In this document: positions 21,293-33,477 of the stretch, one piece after another
Position numbering within the stretch: position 1 is the first letter of the stretch
How the letters are laid out: each line of letters starts with the position of its first letter
From: Microdochium bolleyi
Taxonomy: Eukaryota; Ascomycota; Sordariomycetes; Xylariales; Microdochiaceae
Length of the DNA: 64,000 nucleotides
Reading direction: 5' to 3'
Assembly (NCBI GenBank): GCA_001566295.1
Contig: KQ964248.1
Coordinates: 3,100,001 to 3,164,000 of the forward strand
The notes under the pieces: model-generated
What the model was told of the DNA's origin: nothing
Database searches by the model: none
The model's input: only the letters and a program-made list of their open reading frames with translations
Translations under genes and position numbers: made by a program

Positions 21293-24200
21293 GTCTGCGG
21301 GAGAACAAGAGGAATGAGGCGGGTACGGCTTGCGCCGTCGTCGTGCGGGAGGGCCGGGCTCTGGGCGAGCGGCGGCAGTGGTTGGGACCAGTCCGGACAC
21401 GGATACCGACTATGTCGAGGCCATGGGCGATGATGGACGTCAGGCGGATGGTAGCGGGCAGCAGTCGTTGGTCGAAGTCGGCAGGCGGCAAGATAAAGTA
21501 AAGCCGGCGGCAACGGGATCGCACAAGTCGTCGAGGTGTGTCGTCGAGCAGCCGGGCTGGAGGGGGGTGGCGGCGTGGGACTGCAAGAGCAGGATGTATG
21601 GAGGACGGATGGGCGACGGGCGGAGGGTGGCTGCGATGAGAGTTGTGTGGGTGTGCGCGGCCGTGGACTGGGGCAGTCGGTGCTCAAGTGTCAGTGACAA
21701 CCTGGACTGGGGGCGCTGTGCTGCGAGGTGACGCGGGATGCCGGGGGACTGTGGTTGGCGAGAGGAGTGAGTGGGCGAGCAGGAGGCGAGAGGGCGGCAG
21801 CGCGCGCAGAGAGTCGAGAGGACCGGGGCGGGCCCTGAAGAGCAAAGATGGGCGCCCGCGATCATGTGCTTCGGCCGGGGGGCACAGTGCGCAGGCCAGA
21901 CCCTGCACACGCACACCACATGCAACCACATGCTTCGACTCTGCCCACCTCGCCCAGGTGGCCTGGCTGATGTGTCTGTGCAGGGCCGGGGCTTGCTCGG
22001 CACATGGCAGACGGAGCCACTGTGGATGCTTCGTTCCCGCCAGAGCCGTCTGCTTGTGATCGTGCCCAGGCCGACTTGGCTCCGGCATGATGACGGGCTT
22101 TGTGACGAGGGCCCCGTCGTTTCACGAGGTGGAAAAGCATCGTCAGAGTTGCCCACCTCGGCTTCCCCATTCATGTCGGGCAGACACAGCAGTATGGCTT
22201 GCATGTGTCGCGACAACATTGCTTGCATCCATCCCCGTGGAGCTGGGAGAGAACCACCCCGACGGCCTTGGATGCACGTGTCGATGGGTCTCTGCAGCTG
22301 CTGGAGGGATGGGGAACACGCACAAGCCGGCAGCTGCCCTGACCGCACTGTGCTGACAATAGCTCCTGCAATCCTGCAATAACATGTCAAAAATGATGGT
22401 GTGCTGCATGTAACAGCCTCGACAGCCTCGAGTGGGCGCTCACCCCTGAGTATGGCCAAGGCAGCAACAACAACCATCTCCAGAGGGCGAAACACCGGGC
22501 AGCCTCGAGTCACGGATCGCCCGCCGTTGACTGTATCCCGACTCGACCCTCCCTTTTTTTTCTTCATCGCCGGCGGGATGCCCTCAGCCGTTGTAGCCAC
22601 TCTTCCCACCCAATTCGTAGAAGGCGCGAGCACGCTAGAGTCGATCAGGCGGCGTTTTCTCTCACACCGCGCTCGTCGGCTCCAGCTTCGTCTTGGCCAC
22701 ATGCGCCAGCTCCTCGCGGACGCAGGGTCCGAGGCTTTGCTGAGCGAGGCCTGCCCTTCGTCACTCGCGGGATTTGCTTGTGAGGACCGGGTCGCCCGCC
22801 TAGTGATCCGCCGGGTGGTTAGTGTGTTCAAGCCAATGGACTCGCGCTGGTGCTACTGCGTACGCCTTGGCCCGCCGCCCGCTAAGTCGGTGGAAGCGGG
22901 CTTCCGACGTCTCGAGGCGGGACCTCGACCACTTTACCGAACCCGAGATTCTGGCTTGTGACAGCGGGTTCGTACTGATCATGCTTTACGACCATGGCCC
23001 ACAGGCCGCGCTCTGGCAGGCTGCGCTCGTCGCGACAGGATGCTTGCTTCTTTGATGCTCTGCTTGCTCGGATTCGTCCTTTGCGGGCTTCACTCGCTCT
23101 GGTAGAGCAGCAGCACGGCTTGTCGCACCAGCCGAAGCAGCGCTACCCCCTGAGACTCGTCAGATGCACTTGTGAGCCGCCCCTGGAACCTCGTCGCAGG
23201 GATCATGACCAATGCATGCTATTGCTCTTGATTGCACAGCTGGCAACGGGGCATTGGCTTCTGCCGTTGTTCAATGGCGAACCACTAACCCTACTGCGTA
23301 ATCGTACGGAGTCCTCCGTACAGAACGATTGCCGAAACCATAATGGGAGATGGCTGCGGCCGTCGGGTTGCTGGCGGTCGCCGCCACAAGATGGATGGGA
23401 CGATTTGCCGCGTGCCTGTGGGCGCCCACGGCCAAGCCGACTCTCGAATCCGACCCGCTGGATCGAGCGGCCATTGTGCGGGGCCAAGGCGACGAAGCGA
23501 CGACGGTGCTCCTGATCTGGCTGGAGCCAAAGACGAGACGAGTCTATCGTGCAAGCACGTGTCAGAGCCCAGAGGCGCCCAACAGCCAGCGAGACAGCAG
23601 AGGGCCAAGGCGGACGCGGAGGTGGCGGCAAGATTCTGTCAAAGGATGATCACATGTGACACGCTGGTGCCCGGGGTGGACGCCGACAGGGTTCAGGCTC
23701 AGCCCTCCCCGAGCTGGCAGTGGCACCCGACACGCACGACTCAGTCGTCAATTGAACCCCTCCAAGCTGTTCATCGGACAGCCAATGGCATCTGAGCAGT
23801 CGTGGTCCCTCTCCCGCCTCTCCTCCTCCTCTCACATGGAAAACCGGCCATCGGGGTTCCTGTCCAATCACCGCATCGACTGGCACCGTTGCGAGAATAC
23901 AGACCTGCGGGCCATCACCCAATTCCGTGTGGCGCTTGCTTGTGATACCGTGTCACAACAATCGTTTCGTCTCGGCGGTCACAACACAGGGCTTCCCAGT
24001 CTCGATCTTATCTCTCATATCTGTTACGGGACCTCACTCTGGCAAACGGCACCTACGCCGCTGTTATTTTCGGCGCCCTATGACTTTGAGATAGGTTGTT
24101 GATCACCAGACGCCACAACTCGGTGACGAGCGGCACTCTTTCAGTTCTCACCCCCCGCGCTGCCGCTGTCAACTCGACAGCCGGCGGCGGCTCTTTGTCA

Positions 24201-26519
24201 CCTTGAGGAGTCGGGCCCATTATGATGTCAAGTCCTGTAGACTATTGGCGACGAACTTGAGTATCCTTCCGTCATCGGCGCGGATAGAAGCGGCGTGCTC
24301 CGGTTTCATAATTGGGTCCCCCGACCCGACGACGCGTTTGTATTGTCTTGTTAATGCCTGGCTTCCCCTCTTTCGATCCATATTGAGAACGGAGTGCTGC
24401 AGCATTGACAAACTGGTCATGGCAAGGGGCGGCACGCGACTGCCGCCAAATGCTACCGAGATTTGCTATACAGAAGTAATCCCACACGTATCATCCCATC
24501 CGCTGTCCAGGCTCCTCACGTCAAGCCTTCAACGTTCCACTGCCGGTGCGACGCTGTGATCCAAGCCTGGCCAGCCACATGTAAGAGCATGGACGAGTGG
24601 CCGGGACATACCGTGAGCATACTCTAATATTGGCTCCTGGCGAAATTGTCTCGTGAAAGGGCTGGGTCATGGCCTCACGGAAGCCACAGAAGTTCTTTTT
24701 CTCGGAGATTTCGCCAAGAGAATTGACTGCCACCTTCCCCGGGAGAATGCGACCCTGTGCCCAGACGACCCCGGCTTTGTGCCATCATGCAGCTTATGAA
24801 GACGTCAATGCGAACAATGAATCGCAAGGTCGTAGGTATTGGTGACGTCCCACACACAGGTTTGAGCCTTCCGCAATACAGGCAACATTTGGGGGTTGCT
24901 GGCGAGGTCGGCGCCGGAGCCGTATCGGTTCGTGTCCCGCCCCCCCCCCCCCTCCCACAATGCACAATTAGGCTCTGAGGCTGAACTCTGATGGGCAATT
25001 ACCCTGCATCACGGGATTTGCAGATCGTCCAGACTAGGCATTCATGGCATCGGAAGCTCATGGACGCTTACGCGCCGTTGCACAATAATCGCGTCGCCGG
25101 ATGGCCTTGCGTCGTGAGCCGATTCGGTGATGTGATGGTGCGTTCCGGGAAGCGAGCCAGTTGCGTTCCCATCTCGTGATGATGGGTGCATGGTTGTTTG
25201 GGCCATTGGTGTTCGCTCGCCTGCCACATCCGCACACTTGCGCGCAGAGGCCTCTCACGAATGCCAGCAAAGCGGTAGTGAAACAAGCCAACGAAAAATA
25301 AAAAAAATAAAAAATAAAGGCAGATCGCAAAACAGACACATGTCTCGCCGGTCAAAAGAATAATAGATGTCTGGTCCCTCTGACGCCGGTGCAGAGCAAT
25401 CAGTTTGTATGTCAGAAACAACAAATGCTCAGTCAGCTCTTATGGTACCCGTATGGTAGTTTTTCCTCTCCGCGTCGCGAAATCGCAGCCGAGCATCAAC
25501 GACGCGCACGATTGGCTAGAACCAGCAGAAAGCCGGCGCCGGGTGTGCGGTAAAGTGATGGGCTGAACTGTCTAGAGGACGCGTTGAGGGAAGGAAGGAG
25601 GGAAGAGAGAGAACTCGGCGGAGAGAGCGCGCGGTTTTGATGGCTGAGAATTTGCTGGGTGGGGTGAGGTGGTCGTAGTGGTGGTGGATGGTGTGCCGGG
25701 TAGGCACGAGAAGGATGCGGTCAGCCAGCCAACCAGCCACACTTGGAAAGTGGCTCCTGCTCCTGGCTGGTATGTTAGTACACCCACTTCGAAGCTCATG
25801 AGCTCGATACGGAGAGGATCCCAGATCTGTGAGCATCTGCGGTATGGTTGAAGAGAGGTGTTGCGGTAATGATAAAGATCACTGCGTTCCACGTGCCTGG
25901 TCCCCAGAAGAACCTCGCTCATCATGGAATCAAGGAGCTAGTGCAGTCCCCAAGCTGAAGGCCATTCTCCTTGTTCCTGCAAGAAGCGTATCTGGCAGCT
26001 TTATTGCGGACAACGTGCGTACCAGGGGCACTGCTTAAGCAACAGACTGCTCTTGGACCTCAGTCGTGCTGTACAAGCTGGCCTCTATCTTCTGTTCGTT
26101 GGCAGATGTCATATCGAGCATGCTCTCTGTGAGTTCAATGTTACCTCGTGAATGGAAAGAGCGATGAGCGCCGACGCAGTCTTATCATTGGTCGAGCTCG
26201 CCCCCACTTGGTCGTCCCTGGAGCTTGCCATGGCCACGCATTAGCTCAGCGAGGCCACGACCTTGACGACAGCTCGCAGTATCACGGCGATCGCTGCGAA
26301 TACCTCCGCCGACGACACAGCACGGCATCACATTGAATTCTTGTCGCAAACCTAAAAGGAGCCGATCAGGTCGTGGCTCCAGCAGCCGCCAGCCCAGCAC
26401 GCCACAGCCTCCAGACTACAGCTGCACGCAAGCCAGAGTCCCACAGGCTATAGCTGAGAGCTGACCGCAACCGCCTCCTTTTCCTCCTCGAAGGGTGTTG
26501 CAGACACCACAACGGCATC
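21293..26519. other. 5.2-kb divergent spacer between Opi1 and AP-1 mu
   Basis: No supported gene. Both flanking genes read outward, so both promoters are here. The left part (21.4-22.8 kb) is GC-rich and open on several frames, including a 463-codon minus frame that I reject as chance. A 13-base C tract lies at 24940-24952. An 8-bp-arm palindrome lies at 23304-23321. No tRNA or transposon end was recognised. Confidence 0.4.
24940..24952. repeat. Poly-C tract
   Basis: Thirteen consecutive C bases, followed by TCCCACAA, in the spacer between Opi1 and AP-1 mu. Confidence 0.9.
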
Positions 26520-28085
26520 ATGGCGTCCGCCCTTTTCTTCCTCGACCTCAAGGGCAAGGTGCGTCTCAGTATCCCCTCGCTGCAGCTCCCGCTGGGCTAG
26601 TCGCCGACTGTGCAACCACGCTGACCATGCCCGTTCATTTGCAGACCCTCCTGGCCCGCAACTACCGCGGTGACATCCCCATGTCCGCGGTCGAAAAGTT
26701 TCCAGTCCTCCTCAGCGAAGCCGAAGAAGAGTCGTCCGCTGTCCCGCCATGCTTCTCGCACGAAGGAATCAATGTTCGTTGGACCCCACGAGCCTGTCTG
26801 CATGACCTCCGTCAGACAGTGATGCTAACGAGCGTCGTTGCCCCATAGTATCTCTACATTCGTCACAACAACCTATACCTCCTCGCCCTTACGAAACGAA
26901 ACACCAATGCTGCCGAGATCCTGCTCTTCCTCCACAAGGTGGTTGAGGTCTTCACAGAGTACTTCAAGGCCCTCGAGGAGGAGTCCATCCGCGACAACTT
27001 TGTCATCATCTACGAGCTGCTCGACGAGATGATGGACTTCGGCTATCCCCAGACGACAGAATCCAAGATCCTCCAGGAGTACATCACACAAGAGTCCCAT
27101 AAGCTCGAAGTGCAGGCTCGGCCACCCATCGCTGTCACAAATGCGGTGTCATGGCGCTCGGAGGGCATCCGGTATCGGAAGAACGAGGTTTTCCTGGATG
27201 TGGTCGAGAGTCTCAACCTGCTGGTGTCCGCAAACGGCAACGTATTGCGGTCGGAGATCCTGGGTGCGATCAAGCTGAAGTGTTATCTGTCAGGAATGCC
27301 GGAACTGCGCCTCGGGCTCAACGACAAAGCCATGTTCGAGACGACAGGGCGGACGACAAGAGGGAAGGCCATTGAGATGGAGGATGTCAAGTTTCACCAG
27401 TGCGTACGGCTCTCTCGCTTCGAGAATGACCGGACAATCTCATTCATCCCTCCGGATGGTGAGTTTGAGCTCATGAGCTACCGCCTCAACACACAGGTCA
27501 AGCCGTTGATCTGGGTGGAGTGTGTCGTCGAGAGCCACTCTGGGTCGCGTGTCGAGTACATGCTCAAGGCCAAGGCGCAGTTCAAGCGAAGGAGCACGGC
27601 GAACAACGTCGAGATCATTGTCCCCGTGCCCGACGATGCAGACTCGCCGCGGTTCCGCACCAACATTGGCAGCGTCCACTACGCGCCCGAGCAGAGCGCG
27701 ATTGTGTGGAAGATCAAGCAGTTCGGCGGCAACAAGGAGTTCATGATGCGCGCAGAGCTCGGCCTGCCGAGCGTGCGTGGCGACGACGAACATGGAGGTG
27801 GCATGACGGGAGGGTTTGGAGGAAGCATGGGAGGCGTCAATGCAGGAAAGGGATCAAAGAGGCCCATACAGGTCAAGTTCGAGATTCCCTATTTCACGAC
27901 AAGTGGTATCCAGGTTCGGTACCTCAAGATCACCGAACCCAAGGTCAGTTCTCTCCAACCTTCCAACTCTTTTCTAGTCGTTGCTGACAGTTGTGACCGC
28001 GCAGCTGCAATACCCGTCGTTGCCGTGGGTACGATACATTACACAATCTGGCGACATCGCTGTGCGATTGCCCGATGCTGTATAG
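26520..28085 (+). CDS. apm1: AP-1 clathrin adaptor complex subunit mu
   Basis: Exons are 26520-26558, 26645-26773, 26849-27943 and 28005-28085, giving 447 residues. The first exon encodes MASALFFLDLKGK, the canonical mu start. The longin-like N-domain occupies roughly residues 1-140. The mu homology domain follows from about 165 to the end, beginning near SWRSEGIRYRKNEVFLDVVE and ending LPWVRYITQSGDIAVRLPDAV. This medium subunit recognises tyrosine-based sorting signals in cargo at the trans-Golgi network and endosomes. Length fits AP-1 mu better than AP-2 mu. The fungal copy carries a Gly-rich insertion (GGGMTGGFGGSMGGVNAG) in the MHD near residue 370. Introns cluster at the 5' end, as is common in fungal housekeeping genes. 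Confidence 0.95.
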
Positions 28086-29702
28086 ACCTCGAGAAAGATG
28101 TAGAAGAGCAACCTGAATCCACCTGACATGAGCCACGCGATTGAAACATGTGCCATTCTTACAACCCCGCGAACGAAAGACGCCGCGCCAACGGCGGCTA
28201 AGATGTCAAGCCACTTGCCAAAAAGCATCCCAGGAGCAAATCCCGCACAACAGCCATGGAACACGAACACTGGTCAGTCCTGAGCAGCTCGCTTTCGGGA
28301 CACGTGAGGCTGACTCATCAATCTCTGGAGCCACAGCGATCCACTTGATTGCCGCCGAGGTTGCTGGAATGGGCGTGGCGAGGACTGTGGCTTGCGGCAC
28401 GGCACTCTGAGCAGGGCCGAACTTCAGCTTTTGGCCCCCGAGACCAGGGAGCTGGAACGTTTGGAGCATAACCCCAATGCGGCGCAGCGCCCCTGCCAGA
28501 GTCATGTCACTGCTTGCGTGTCACCTGGAGACAAGTTCTGGAAGATCTGTGCACCCTCGCCGCCACCCAGGGCGTCTGCCGGCCGGCTCCTCTTTGTCCT
28601 GCCATTGCCGTGTGGCAGGTCCCACCAGATAAGCAGTCTCAACTTCGTTGATGTTATGTGGTGAAGAAAACCCCTGCATGAAGTGCTCCACGTGGTGCGG
28701 GCCTGCGAGCGCACGGAGCAAATGCCCAAGGTCGTGAAGTTGTAAGTCTGGTTCTCTCTAATTAGGCCATGCCCCGCAGACGATAATCTCCGATGGTTGA
28801 GTTTCGGGCGGCGGCGAGCATGCCGACTGACAGGCTGACGATTTGACAGATTCACGGGCGCCCGTGCGATGCCTTGGATACCCGCCCCTTTGCGGTGCTG
28901 GAGCGTGCTGGCCCTTGTGGTGCGAGCAGGGCTGGCTGGTGCCTGTCGAGATTACAACATGTAGCAAAGTGGACTGGGTGAATGGGCAGATTGCGCAGCG
29001 GAGCAGACCCGACCCCATTCTTGGCAGCTGTTGAAGACAACCTGGACGCTGACCCTGGCGGAGGCTCGAGTTGAAACGGGGCCAGCCCCCCACGACTGCC
29101 CTGGCCCGCCATTCGCATTCTCCACATCCAGACGTTGGTCAACTATGACAGAGGGACTTTGCAACTATCAGACGAAACGAGTGCTCCCCTGCCTCGTGGC
29201 ATGCAGGCCTATGGCGTGCTGTTAGGACGCATGCCTGCCTGCCGCACTGCCTGCCGCAGCAATGGGCCAGTCCAAGGCAGCAGAGCCCGTGTCCCCGGGA
29301 CGAGGGGTATGTATGAGCAGGGACGAGGGACGCAGGAGAGGGACCGGCGTTGACTCGCCCATGGCATGGCGGGCCGGGCCAGACCAGACCGTTGACGTCT
29401 TGTGTGGGCGGTCAACGGCCGAGGCAAGTGATTCCGCCTCAGCCCTGGGCTTGGTGCCCGGTCCCGCTCATCCCGGTCGCCGCCTCTCCCCAGCTTGCCC
29501 ACAATGATTCAACCTCGAGGAGCAGAGCCGCTGACACTGAGTCGCCGGCGGCTCCCTCGAGGCCGGTTCTGCGGAGTGCTTGACAAGTACTCGTACTCGC
29601 AAACCCTGCTGGATTTGGGTCTGGATTTCCTTCTCAACACCATGACGATCTGATCCGGAACACGATGTGCTGGACTGCCCTCGAGGCGACATATCTAAAG
29701 GC
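28086..29702. other. Spacer upstream of the C2H2 regulator
   Basis: About 1.6 kb between the AP-1 mu stop and the regulator start, presumably with a long promoter or 5' leader. Several frames of about 100 codons exist on both strands, none with recognisable content. Confidence 0.4.
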
Positions 29703-32531
29703 ATGGATTCCGACCGGATTGGTTCTTCGTCCCTCTTCGCGGGCGATGCGTACCACTACAGCAACGGCAGCACGGCCTCGTCTCTCTCGTCCACCATTGC
29801 CGGCTACAAGCGAGCCAGTCGCAAGAACGCCCCTCGCCGCTTTGCCTGCGACTGGCCTGGCTGCGACAAGGTCTACTCCCGCTCCGAACACCTCCAGCGT
29901 CACATTCTCAACCACGCTCCCCGCGAGATCTACGCTTGCGATGAGCCCGGCTGTGACCACAAGTTTGTCCGTTCGGATCTCCTCGCCCGTCACAAGAAGC
30001 GCCATTCGCCTACCTACATTCCCCGTACCCGCAACAGCAGCATTGCCGACAATGCCGTCGCAGCCAGGGCTGCTGCTGCTGCTGCTGCTGCCGTCGGCGG
30101 CGGCGCCCGCGCTGCTTCAAACTCGCCAAAGCATGAGTCTGACTCGTCCTCGATGGACGCAATGACGGGCTTTGTCGACCCTCTCCACAGCGTGCCGGGT
30201 GTCAACCAGCAACGCCATATGTCCTTCGATCACAGCTACGAGCAGCCTTACGAGCAGCAATTTGTCCAGAACCCTCACACGTACGAAGTTTCCTTCTCGA
30301 TACCGGCCTACACCACACGGCCAACGTCGTCAATCCCGAGTCAGATACCCGCAGACAGGCCTATTACTCCTATGTCGGGGTTCCCCGAACAAGTCCCTAC
30401 CAGCATGTGGGAAGGAGTTTCGAGCCACCAACTAGACGCTTTGTCGCTGGGAGTCCCCACTTACATACAGAGATCTGCCCCAAATCAGCCGTACTCTGCG
30501 GAGTACGTATCAGAGCACGAAAGCCAAGGTGGTCCCAGAGGCAGTCTCTCGATTGTCCAGGAGGACTTTGCAGGCTGGCTCTTCGATTCCCAGCGTGCCC
30601 AAAACGGCCAGGCGTGGGCTGCTCTGCGCAGTGAGGACAGTGGCGAATCGGCTTACGACAGCAGTATATACTACGACCACGACTCGATGAGCGGCAGCTC
30701 ACAGCAGGACGCGACGCCGGCCGTGGCAAGCACGATTGACAACGGTCAACAGTGCAGATTCCGCAGAGACGAAATTATCAGATGGATACGGAGCTTTCTT
30801 CGGAAGCAGCCCACATACCAGCCTCTTCTGCCTACGATTCTCCAGGGCACTGACCAGGGAGACATTCCGAGCCTCAGCATGGACGTGTTCTTGTCATTAC
30901 TGGAGAATTTCTGGCGCTGTGTCTCACCATGGTTACCCATCGTACATCAGCCTAGCTTCTCGCACGCAAAATGCCCTGTGGCCTTACTGCTAGCCATGAT
31001 TGCCATGGGCGCCTCGCAGGTGGAAACCGATCAGACTGGCATCCCCACCTGCGAGCTACGCGCTTTGGGAGACGTCATCATCACCTGTCTACGGTGGGAG
31101 ATTCTCACTGCACATGAGGCTTCACCGCCTATTGAGCTCTGGGTCGCGCAGGCTCTCCTTCTTGTGGAGTTCTACGAGAAGATGTACTCCACGAGAAAGC
31201 TTCACGAGCGAGCAAGTGTCTATCACACCGCCACAATCACCCTACTTCGCCGTGGCAGCCCTTTCATCGGGCAGCCGGCGGCCGACTCGCCCACCAGGCA
31301 ACAGCATCAGCATTGCAGATCTGATTGTTCTCCTGCCGTGGATAGCCAGTCGGCATGGACGCGCTGGGCGGAGACGGAGGCCATGCATCGGGTGGTCTAT
31401 GGGGCATTCATGATGGACATCGCACACGCGTCCATGTTTGGGCACACAGCCGACATGGCGCCGCAAGAGATCCGGCTTCCCCTACCTTGTGACGACAGGC
31501 TATGGACGGCACCACACGCGCAGGCATTCCGGCAGATCGACATGAACCTGAAGTCTTACGGCACTCAGAGTCCCGAACCCTTCCTGCTCGCACTGAAGAA
31601 TGCTATCCATGGCAAGGAGATCAGCACGCATCCATTCGGAAGGATGATCATCATGTGCGGCTTGCTCAGCGTGGGATGGCATCTGCGCAACCGCGAGACG
31701 CATCTGAAGTGGCTGGATCTGCAGTCGAGCTCGGCGGCCACGAGAGAGCAGTGGTCGCGGATGCTGCTGCGGGCTTTTGATAGTTGGAAGACCAGCTATG
31801 ACCGCACCCTGAGTGTGCCCGGCGCCGCTTTCCAGGCGCCACATAATGGCTCCCGGGGACTGCCTGGTCAAGCGAATGGTCTGATTGAGAGCGCTGCATT
31901 GCTGTACCACCTCTCGCGTGTAAGCCTGTACGCCAACATTGTAGACTGCCAGGTCTACGCGGGCGTAAAGCACGTGCTGGGACGCGAAATATCGTCCAGG
32001 AGATATGCCAGCACCGCGAGCCGAATGCGCAGCTGGGCCATGCAGCCGTCCACACGGTTCGCCGTGCTGCACTCGTTCAAGCTGCTTCGGCACTTGCTGC
32101 TCGACAACTGGGCGTCGGGTGCAACACAGGGCATGCTTCACGAAGACACCCGCCCTCGGACCACGCCAGACCCCCATCAGCCGTGGGCCATCTATTATGC
32201 AACCATGTGCATCTGGTCGTTCGTACGAGCGCATGCGCAAGCCAGGCAGGACGATCACAATGTGTCGCCCAGGCGAGCCCAGCGGCAACCTCAGTTGCCA
32301 TCCACGGCAAGCACGGCGGCTACAGCGGGCACATCGGCGATGGAGTACCTGAGCCGCGTGGCCGCCCTTCACGATCTGGACGCGGACACCGCGGCGAGCG
32401 GCCTTTTGTCGGGGGGTCTGCCGCACCTGCTCGACTTTGTGATGTCTACCGTCCTGGCGGACGCGCGGACCGAGCTGCTACAGGAGGCGTACCAGCATCT
32501 GGCGGCCTGCAGGGAGGTGCTGGGGAGGTGA
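29703..32531 (+). CDS. C2H2 zinc-finger regulator with fungal transcription factor domain
   Basis: A single exon of 942 residues; the first ATG in frame is at 29703 (MDSDRIGSS). Two adjacent C2H2 fingers lie at about residues 49-71 (CDWPGCDKVYSRSEHLQRH...) and 79-101 (CDEPGCDHKFVRSDLLARH...), each C-x4-C-x12-H-x3-H. A poly-Ala/Gly run follows (about 121-140), then a Ser/Gln/Tyr-rich disordered region. The C-terminal half, from about residue 400, has features of the fungal-specific transcription factor domain (PF04082-like), including FLSLLENFWRCVSPWLPIVH. The combination is like Adr1/AmdX/Klf1-type regulators. It acts in the nucleus; target genes cannot be read from the sequence. It converges on the MFS gene 0.95 kb downstream. 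Confidence 0.9.
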   Translation: MDSDRIGSSSLFAGDAYHYSNGSTASSLSSTIAGYKRASRKNAPRRFACDWPGCDKVYSRSEHLQRHILNHAPREIYACDEPGCDHKFVRSDLLARHKKRHSPTYIPRTRNSSIADNAVAARAAAAAAAAVGGGARAASNSPKHESDSSSMDAMTGFVDPLHSVPGVNQQRHMSFDHSYEQPYEQQFVQNPHTYEVSFSIPAYTTRPTSSIPSQIPADRPITPMSGFPEQVPTSMWEGVSSHQLDALSLGVPTYIQRSAPNQPYSAEYVSEHESQGGPRGSLSIVQEDFAGWLFDSQRAQNGQAWAALRSEDSGESAYDSSIYYDHDSMSGSSQQDATPAVASTIDNGQQCRFRRDEIIRWIRSFLRKQPTYQPLLPTILQGTDQGDIPSLSMDVFLSLLENFWRCVSPWLPIVHQPSFSHAKCPVALLLAMIAMGASQVETDQTGIPTCELRALGDVIITCLRWEILTAHEASPPIELWVAQALLLVEFYEKMYSTRKLHERASVYHTATITLLRRGSPFIGQPAADSPTRQQHQHCRSDCSPAVDSQSAWTRWAETEAMHRVVYGAFMMDIAHASMFGHTADMAPQEIRLPLPCDDRLWTAPHAQAFRQIDMNLKSYGTQSPEPFLLALKNAIHGKEISTHPFGRMIIMCGLLSVGWHLRNRETHLKWLDLQSSSAATREQWSRMLLRAFDSWKTSYDRTLSVPGAAFQAPHNGSRGLPGQANGLIESAALLYHLSRVSLYANIVDCQVYAGVKHVLGREISSRRYASTASRMRSWAMQPSTRFAVLHSFKLLRHLLLDNWASGATQGMLHEDTRPRTTPDPHQPWAIYYATMCIWSFVRAHAQARQDDHNVSPRRAQRQPQLPSTASTAATAGTSAMEYLSRVAALHDLDADTAASGLLSGGLPHLLDFVMSTVLADARTELLQEAYQHLAACREVLGR

Positions 32532-33477
32532 TTCCAAGGATGAGGCAGGCACTCAGAGTCTACACGTCCGCGTTTGCATACTTTGCGGAGACGTGGGCGA
32601 CACGTTGAGAATGAAAGCACTTCACCAGAGCGAGGATCGCTGGACCAGCCAGCCAAGCCAGCAGGTAACAAGGATTTTTGAGGGTGCTCAGGAGTACCCA
32701 ACTGGGCATTGATACCCCCCGTCCCGGCGTGACATACGCCCAACGCACAGAAAGCCGCACACTGTCATGTGTGTGTCTGTTTATCTTGGTGGATTCTTTC
32801 CCTGATATCTTCTGTTTTCTCTGCCCTCGTTTACCATACCATACCATACCGTACCGTACCATACCTTGCCCCCTTCACTTCATTCACGAGCACCGCGACG
32901 CACACAGTTTGAAACGAAACAAGACGAAAAGTCACGGCCGAACAATTTGAATTTTTTTCCTTTTCTCCATGCATTATGGCATAGCAGCGTCAGCCGAAAT
33001 TTGATTATTATGTATATACACGAATATATCCATATGTACACACTACATTTTCTTTTTACTCTTGGAATATTGAGAGAGAGGATGCCACAAAGGATCGTGC
33101 TGTTGGCTTGACTCATGTCCGCGGGGATTGGAGGCAGGTCAACGAGAGATAGAGAGGAAACCGTTGTGAGCGGGGGTTAGTTACATGACACAGATCCATG
33201 ACTCTTCCCCCTTGACACTTGCGAGTCGTGCAATTATGTGGCTTGTGACAGATAGTGGGCGATTACTGATGCCATCCCAGCCTGGTATTCCGACGTCCTC
33301 GTCAGGGGACTTTTGTAGATGTCGACGAGTAGATGTGGATGTGTGTATTTTTATATCAAAAGAGTCTATGGGATCTGGCGGCCTTGTATATTGCTCTTGC
33401 TGGCGCCTTTTGCTTCCTGCACCATGGCTGATTGCGTGGCCGGACTCATGATAACGTGTGTGATGGTGGATAAATGT
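32532..33477. other. Convergent 3' spacer with CCATA/CCGTA repeat
   Basis: Lies between the convergent stops of the regulator and the MFS gene. It contains a pentanucleotide repeat at 32832-32865 and an AT-rich stretch near 32940-33060. No gene seen. Confidence 0.5.
32832..32865. repeat. Pentanucleotide microsatellite (TACCA/TACCG)
   Basis: Seven tandem 5-base units, TACCA with TACCG variants, in the 3' spacer. Confidence 0.9.

Noticed and set aside
21440..22831. 463-codon minus-strand open frame upstream of opi1
   Set aside because: It has high Arg/Ser/Pro/Cys composition typical of GC-rich chance frames, no domain pattern and no start context. Equally long frames run on other strands here.
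23304..23321. Palindrome GTACGGAGTCCTCCGTAC
   Set aside because: Similar short palindromes recur in fungal spacers and inside genes in this window, so no special role is claimed.
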